Below are positions 58,250 to 64,000 of a stretch of DNA of 64,000 bases, piece after piece. The stretch covers positions 102,410,015 to 102,474,014 of the forward strand of contig NC_057823.1 in assembly GCF_910594005.1 (NCBI RefSeq), given 5' to 3'. A program made the translations under genes and the position numbers. This stretch comes from Cervus elaphus. Its lineage: Eukaryota > Chordata > Mammalia > Artiodactyla > Cervidae. Under the pieces are notes generated by a model. The model was not told the origin of the DNA. It worked only from the letters and a program-made list of their open reading frames with translations, and did not search any database. The first letter of the stretch is position 1. Each line of letters opens with the position of its first letter.

Positions 58250-60550
58250 ATAAACATATCTCAAAGATATTATGGGTTTGGTTCCACACCATCACAACTA
58301 AGCAAGTATTTTAACAAACTGAATTGCATGAACGTTTTGATTTCCCAGTTCCAATAAAAGTTGTTTACACTATACAGTAGACTAATAAGTGTGCTATAGC
58401 GTGTCTAAAAAACGATGTATATACCTTAATTAAAGCTATGCTTTATTGTTAAAAAAAACTGCTGTTATCTGAAACTTCAGAAAGTTGTAATGTTTTTGCT
58501 GGTGGAGGGTCTTGCCACAGTGATGCCAACTGTGGCATCACTGATCAGGGCCGTCGTTGCTGAAGTTTGGGGTGGCTGTGGCAGTTTCTTAGAATAAGAC
58601 AATAGTGAAATTTGCTGCATTGATCGACTTTTCCTTTCAGGAAAATTTTCTCTGTAGCCTGTAATGCTGTTTGATAACATTTTACCCACAGTAAAATTTC
58701 TTTGAAAATTGGAGTCAATCCTCTCAAACCCTGCCACTGCTTTATCAACTAAGTTTATGTAATATTCTCAGTCCTTTGTTATTTTAACAATCTTCACAGC
58801 ATCTTCACCAGGAGTAGGTTCCATTTCAAGGAATCACTTTCCTTGCTCAGCTGTCAGAAGCCACTTCTCATCCATTCAAGTTTTATCAGGAGATTGCAGC
58901 AATTCAGTCACATCTTCGAGCTCCACTTCTAATTCTAGTTCTCTTGCTGTTTTCATCATATCTGTAGGTGAAGTCTCAAATGACTCAAAATCTTTCATGA
59001 GGGTTGGAATCAACTTCTTCCAAACTCCTGTTGAGGTTGATATTTTAACCTCATCCCAAGACTCATAAATGTTCTTAATGGCATCTAGAATGGTGAATAC
59101 TTTCTAGAAGGTTTTTGGTTTACTTTTTTCCAGATCCATTAGTGAAATAAACATCTATGGCAGCTATGGTCTTATGAAATGTATCTCTTAAAGAATAAGA
59201 CTTGAACGTTGAAATTACCCTTTGATCCACAGGCTACAAAATGGATGTAGGGTAAAGAGACATGAAAACAATATGAATCTCATTGAACAGATCCATCAGT
59301 GCTCTTAAAGGGGGTCAAACATGTCATCAATGAGCAGTAATATTTTGAAAGGAATATTCTTACTGAGAAGAATCAATCAGTATCAACACTGGGGTTAAAA
59401 TATTTACTAAGCCATATGATAAATAGACACATGCTGTCATCCGGACTTTGCTGTTCTCTTTATGGAGCATAGGCAGGGTGAGTCAGTCAGTCAGTTCAGT
59501 CGCTCAATCATCTGACTCTTTGCAGCCCCATGGACTGCAGCACACCAGGCCTCCCTGTCCATCACCAACTCCCGGAGTTTACTGAAAGTCATGTCCATTG
59601 AGTCGCTGATGCCATCCAACTATCTCATCCTCTGTTGTCCCCATCTCCTCCTTCCCTCAACCTTGCCCAGCATCAGGATCTTTTCCGGCGAGTCAGTTCT
59701 TCGCATCAGGTGGCCAAAGTATTGGAGTTTCAGCTTCAACATCAGTCCTTCCAATGAATATTCAAGAAGGGTATATATAGGCAGGGTAGATACAGTATAA
59801 TTTTTAGGGATCCCAGGACTTTTAAAATTGTAAATGACCATCGGATTCAACTTTGAGTCACCAGTTTCATTAGCCCCTAACAAGAAAGTTAGGCTGTCCC
59901 CTGAAGTTTTGAAGCAAGGCTTTGACTTCTCTTCTATAGCTATGAAAGTCCTAGATAGCAGCTTCTTCCAAGAGAGGGCTATATTTTGTACATTGAAAAT
60001 CTGTTGTGTATTGCAGTCACCATTATTCACTATCTTAGCTAGATCTTCTGGATAACTTGTCGCAAATTCTGCACCAGGACCTGCTGCTTCAACCTGCACT
60101 TCGCTGTTAGGTGTGAGTTTGATGTTAGGGCCTTGCTCTGGATTAAGCTTTGACTTAGGGAATGTTGTGGCAGGATTGATCTGTCAGGACCACAAAAACT
60201 TCACATCGGCAATAGGGCTGCTTCACCTTCTTAGTATTCATGTGTTCACTGGAGTAGCACTTTTCATTTCTTTCAAGAACTTTTCCTTTGCATTCATAAC
60301 TTGACACAAGAGGTCTAGTTTTCTGCCTTTCTAGGCTTTCGACATATCTTCCTTGCTAAACTTAATCATTTCTAACTTTTGATTTAGAGTTAGAGACTCG
60401 AAGCTCTTCCTTTCACTTGATCACTTACAGGCTACTGTAGGGTTCTTAACAGATCTAAGTTAAATAGTGTTGTGTCTCAAGGAAGAAGAAGCCCTGAGGA
60501 GAAGTATCTCATGGGAAGGTAGTACAATAGGGAGAAATGTTCAGAGTCCA
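58250..60550 (-). mobile_element. Tigger1-like (pogo/Tc1) DNA transposon relic
   Basis: The left end ('cat.tctcaaagatatt.tgggtttggttcc') matches the Tigger1 terminal region. The minus strand encodes a degraded CENP-B-like DDE transposase over about 58470-60440. Near the C-terminus (left) are AGFERIDSNFQRNFTVGKM and SLLSYSKKLPQPPQ; centrally, SYPEDLAKIVNNGDC and SGDSLTFLLGAN. The first catalytic Asp of the family (in FNVDET) reads FNVQNI here. The second (LLLID) is present, and the third region has a stop before the P-V-D-Q motif. No long frame remains, and a BovB sits at 59480-59776. The right inverted repeat is not found. Tigger elements are ancient in mammals and this copy is inactive. Confidence 0.92.
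59480..59776 (-). mobile_element. BovB LINE 3' end inserted in Tigger relic
   Basis: Antisense BovB 3' end: the tail 'gtcagtcagttcagtcgctcaa' lies at the left, and the body through YFGHLMRRTDSPEK on the minus strand. Perfect 11-bp target duplication ATAGGCAGGGT at 59469-59479 and 59777-59787; Tigger text is continuous across it. Confidence 0.96.
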
Positions 60551-62179
60551 TAACTTTGCATGCAGTGTTTTCTATATTGTTTAATTAAAAAAAAAACAAG
60601 CATATATTTATATAGCATTAATATAATTATTGATGGCTTTAAACATTGAATTTTAGAAATACCAACTTCATTCATTTGTCTGTTTACTTATTGACTACTT
60701 ACTGACTAACCTTTCTTGTTTTCCTTCCATGTCAGGAGCACTGTGCTAGAAGTGCATATATGTGGCCTGTAGCATCATGAAGTTTGCATCAAGAAGTGTA
60801 CTCACAATAATGAGTACATGCACATTCCCCCAAAATAGTCCAAAAGGACCACAGAAGAAGGCCTGAAAACCTGAAGGCACAAAGGGAAAGTGATGAATAT
60901 TGGTTAAGTGAATTAAGAAAAGTTCTCCAGAAGACTAGAATTGTGAAATAAAATGATAGATACGTGAAAATTATGCCAGGTAGTTAGAGGGCATATTCAA
61001 TATAGAAGGTCAACCAAATACAGAGAGAAATCATCCAAGTGACTGGAAAGGGAAAGGAACACTAAAAAGCATTCAGGATTTGAGTGCTGAGACTAGTAAT
61101 GAGGCCTCGGGATTCATCTGGAGAGTTCAGAAGGGCTGATTACAGAGATCCTTATTAGACCATGCCCTTGCGTTATCCCATTGTATCCTCCCAGACAAAA
61201 TGGACTTCCACTTGACATTTTAGACCAGAGAGAAACAATCAAACATGCCTGGTTAGAAGGATTACTATCTTGACAATTTGAAAATAAATTAGATTAGAAA
61301 ATAGATAAGCTAGATAAGGAGGCAGATAGGTAGCAAGGATATCATCTGGGAAGATATTTTAATAGTCATTATTTCAATAGCACTGTAGGTATGTGCCTGT
61401 TTATGTGTATATGTTTGTGTCCATCTTTTAAGTTAACTTTATAAATAAAATATAATTCTTTAATTTATATAAAAATTTAACTTTATGTTAGCATTGCATA
61501 TAAGGATAATATTTATATTGTTTTATATAGCATGTGTTATATATAATATTGTATTCTGGATAAAAAGAATGAGATATATTCTTCTATGATACTATATTCA
61601 TAGTGGTACAAGGAAAACAAAGTTATAGTATTGAATATTATACATATAGTATTATATGTAATTTTATTATATATATAAAAAAAAGATCAAATGAGCCCAA
61701 GTTTTGAATTTTGAAGTGATCTTGCTTGACTGGTCCAAGGCATAGCATCATAAAAAAGACTATGATAAAAAAGATGTTTGCAAAAAGAAGAAAAGAATCA
61801 AAATAGCCTGAACAAATAATATGATAAAAAAAGGGGGGGAACCCACAAATTTCTTAATAGTGAGTGCAAAAGTAGATTAATATCTGGCAAGTGTAAGTAC
61901 ATTTAAAAACTGAACCTGATGTCTCTATATAGACAAACTTGTGTATTATTAGAAATTTCCCTAGTACCTTACCTGACTACTTGGCTAAGCTTCTTTCTTT
62001 CATAAGTAGTAAAGCATATCTCTAACTCTTAATTTTTTATTTTCATTTTCCTTTGATTATGCTCATGACTTAATGACTTGTTCCATGATTTGTTCTTTCT
62101 TCTTTTGAAGATGGTTGTGCTCAAACCTGCTGTCGTTTACTTAGAATCCTTTGTATCAGGGAGCCACTGTTATAAGAAT
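60551..62179. other. Unassigned AT-rich DNA
   Basis: No gene is seen. 60660-60790 ('ttattgactacttactgac...aggagcactgtgctag') resembles an ancient MIR/L2-type end. 61380-61690 is TA-rich low-complexity sequence. Confidence 0.5.
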
Positions 62180-62345
62180 AATAGGGATACATGTTATTAT
62201 TTCCATCTTACACATGAAAACACGAAAACTTAGAGAAGGCAAGAGATGCGCCAAAAGTCGTAGTCTACTGGGGCAATCAAGCCAGAGTTTAAGGCAATAT
62301 CAATCTGATTCTAGACCAGTGTTCTTTTCACTACGCAGTGTTAAG
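62180..62345 (+). mobile_element. MIR SINE
   Basis: 'ttattatttccatcttacacatgaaaacacgaaaacttagagaagg' followed by 'gggcaatcaagccagag...ctagaccagtgttcttttcactacgc' follows the MIR order 'attttacagatgagg...actgag...cagagctgg...gtgctcttaaccactacgc'. Confidence 0.8.
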
Positions 62346-62568
62346 TGGTTTAAATCAAATTGAATTAGGTGTGCGATCATAAATTTTCATGGCAGAAGTT
62401 GGTCTGTTAACTACATCCATATTCACTAAAGAAAAGCTTGGCATGGCTGTTTAAATTGTTAGATTTTAGGTTTGGGGTTGAAAGCTCTTCTTCTGACATA
62501 AATTTAATGTGCTAGATTAGAGTAATAGATCTGATATATAGAGGTGAAGTGATTAATGTAATTTTTCT
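62346..62568. other. Unassigned DNA
   Basis: Nothing supportable is seen. Confidence 0.5.
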
Positions 62569-62587
62569 TGGCTGTAGCGAGACTTTT

Positions 62588-63282
62588 TTTTTTTTTAGAA
62601 CGGTGAATGCCTTTATTGCATGAGCTAAGACAGGAGGGAGGAGGGTTTCTTGGCCCTTGCTGGCCTTGATGTTCCTCAGACAGAACTCCAGCTCCTTCCC
62701 CTCTAACACATGGCCCTCTGCTGGGGCACAGCGGCCTGGTCTTGGAGCGATGCAGGCAAGAAGCTTGCCTGGCTGAAACCGCTCCTCTGGAAGACTGCTA
62801 ACCGTGGCGTTCTTTTTCCTTTCAGGATATTTCTTCTGCATTTTCTTTGATGGTTTCTTGTTTAAACTCTCTTCCTCCTCGGGAGTCAGCCCGGCCCCCT
62901 CCTTGCCCCCAGAAGGAGTGCAGGGTGGGGTTCATACCACTGTCCCTCTGGTGTGCTGTCAACCAGCACAAAGCACTTCTTCCCCAGGGGCTCGGTAGGG
63001 GCTGGTTCGTTGTTGGAAGCGGTGCAGAAAACATCCATGATCTTGTCTGGCGTGTGCAGCGCTGGAAGCCCCGGAAGTTCCTCACGTCCAGCCGCAAGGC
63101 CGGGTGCTTGCTGCCTGGGGCACAGGGGCTGTGTGAATGCGGCGGGGACCAGTGTTGGTGTTGGCAGTGGGGAGTCCCCGTTCATATTTTTTTGGTAGGG
63201 CTTTCTCTTGCCCCTGGTCTTCCGAGGCTTGTGCAGTTTGTCCCAAGAGATGCCCATTGCTTGGTGCTGGCTGGAAGGAGTG
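62588..63282 (-). pseudogene. Processed pseudogene of ribosomal protein S8 (eS8)
   Basis: The minus strand is an intronless copy of RPS8 mRNA. The parent gene encodes a 40S ribosomal protein of 208 residues. The start ATG is at 63257-63255 after a short pyrimidine-containing leader ('ctccttccagccagcacc'), as expected of a ribosomal-protein mRNA. Protein pieces in order: MGISWDKLHKPRKTRGKRKP, TNTGPRRIHT, LRLDVRNFRGFQRCTRQTR, VLVDSTPEGQWYE, EEEESLNKKPSKK, FQPGKLLACIAPRPG, VLEGKELEF and LRNIKASKG. At least four frameshifts separate these pieces and the normal stop is lost. The AATAAA signal is on the minus strand at 62617-62612, followed by a poly(A) (T13 at 62584-62596). A 19-bp target duplication (62569-62587 and 63283-63301, one mismatch) proves L1-type retroposition. 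Not expected to be functional. Confidence 0.97.
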
Positions 63283-63301
63283 TGGCTGTAGCAAGACTTT
63301 T

Positions 63302-63508
63302 ATACCACATTCCTTATATATCAATAACTTTGTTAATAGACCACTTGAGTCCACGAACTTGTTAGCCAAAATGCCTTATTAACTAGTATGTTTATTAAGA
63401 AGAGTGTATGAGAACGTAATTGGTTGGATGCAAAAACAAAGAAAAACCTTTGTGATAGCAGGAAATATATGAGCTTTTAAGGAAGCTGCAAATGACAAGT
63501 AGAATTGT
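63302..63508. other. Unassigned DNA
   Basis: Nothing supportable is seen. Confidence 0.5.
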
Positions 63509-64000
63509 TTTAATATTGTAGTTAATTTACAATGTTGTGTTCGTTTCAGGTGTACGGCAAAGTGGTTTATTCATATATGTGTGTTGCTCCATCTTTTTTC
63601 AGATTCCTTTCCCACATAGGTTATTGCAGAATATTGAGTAGACTTCCTTGTCCTATACAGTTGGTCCTTGTTGACTATCTATTTTATACATAGTAGTGTG
63701 AATTTGTTAATTTCAAACTCCTTATTTTCACTACCCCCATCTTTCCACTTTGGCAATCATAATTTTGTTTGCAAAGTCTTGGAGTCCGTTTCTGTTTTGA
63801 AAGTTAGTTCATTTGTATCTTTCTAAATTTTTTTTTATTTATAGATTCCAAATATAATTGATATCATATGATATTTATCTTTCCGTGACTTTTTAAATTT
63901 AGTATCATAATCTCTAGGTCTATCCATGTTGCTGCAAATGGCATTATTTCTTTCTCTTTTATGGCTGAGTAATATTCCACTGCATATATGTACCACATCT
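63509..64000 (-). mobile_element. L1 3' UTR, antisense, running off the window
   Basis: 'ttaatttacaatgttgtgttcgtttcaggtgtacgg', 'ttattgcagaatattgagtag', 'tgctgcaaatggcattatttc', 'ttatggctgagtaatattccactgcatatatgtaccac' are antisense L1 3' UTR text in the usual order. The element continues past base 64000. Confidence 0.93.

Noticed and set aside
62847..63365. 172-codon plus-strand frame across the 3' region
   Set aside because: It is the antisense shadow of the RPS8 retrocopy.

Overview
The window is nuclear DNA of a ruminant, most likely a bovid (cattle, sheep, goat or a relative). The evidence is the density of BovB (RTE-type) LINE copies, of Bov-A/Bov-tA SINEs, and of cetartiodactyl-type L1 3' ends. 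I cannot name the species. There is no bacterial or organellar signature. No intact protein-coding gene, tRNA, rRNA or CRISPR array is recognisable. Nearly every longer open frame is either a fragment of a transposon reverse transcriptase or a chance frame in AT-rich DNA, so the window reads as intergenic or deep intronic.

Layout. Region 1-11 kb is mostly unassigned AT-rich DNA. It holds a dimeric Bov-A SINE at 3.2 kb, a minus-strand BovB at 4.56-5.99 kb that abuts a possible ERV-like remnant, and a hAT-type non-autonomous DNA transposon at 6.9 kb. Region 11-18.4 kb holds an ancient antisense L1, a second minus-strand BovB, an antisense L1 3' end split by a SINE, a 32-bp minisatellite with an adjoining G-rich tract, and a BovB 3' end with a clean target-site duplication. 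Region 20.5-30 kb has several SINEs, an antisense ancient L1 ORF2 relic, and a decayed BovB flanked by an unusually long (50 bp) direct repeat. Region 30-41 kb has a possible unidentified coding relic, an L2, stacked antisense L1 pieces, a BovB with an intact RT catalytic box, a MIR, and a sense L1 tail. Region 41.8-43.6 kb is a compositionally distinct block I cannot assign. Region 43.6-45.9 kb is the longest BovB, containing a SINE with a perfect 12-bp target-site duplication. Region 46.7-54.3 kb is dominated by L1 3' ends, including a nest of older L1, younger L1 and BovB, with SINEs also in the older L1. Region 58.2-60.6 kb is a Tigger1-like (pogo/Tc1) transposon relic with a BovB inside it. 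Region 62.6-63.3 kb is a retrocopy of ribosomal protein S8 with poly(A) and a 19-bp target-site duplication. The right edge runs into another antisense L1 3' end.

How the parts work together. There is no pathway or operon. The unifying process is retrotransposition. BovB and L1 supply reverse transcriptase and endonuclease; Bov SINEs share their 3' end with BovB and are presumed to have used its machinery; the RPS8 retrocopy has the hallmarks of L1-mediated copying. Insertions inside insertions give a relative time order. I found no convincing new biological system. The most unusual items are the 50-bp duplication around one BovB, the multi-layer nest at 50.5-54.3 kb, and two coding-like blocks of unknown origin at about 30.2-30.85 kb and 41.8-43.2 kb.
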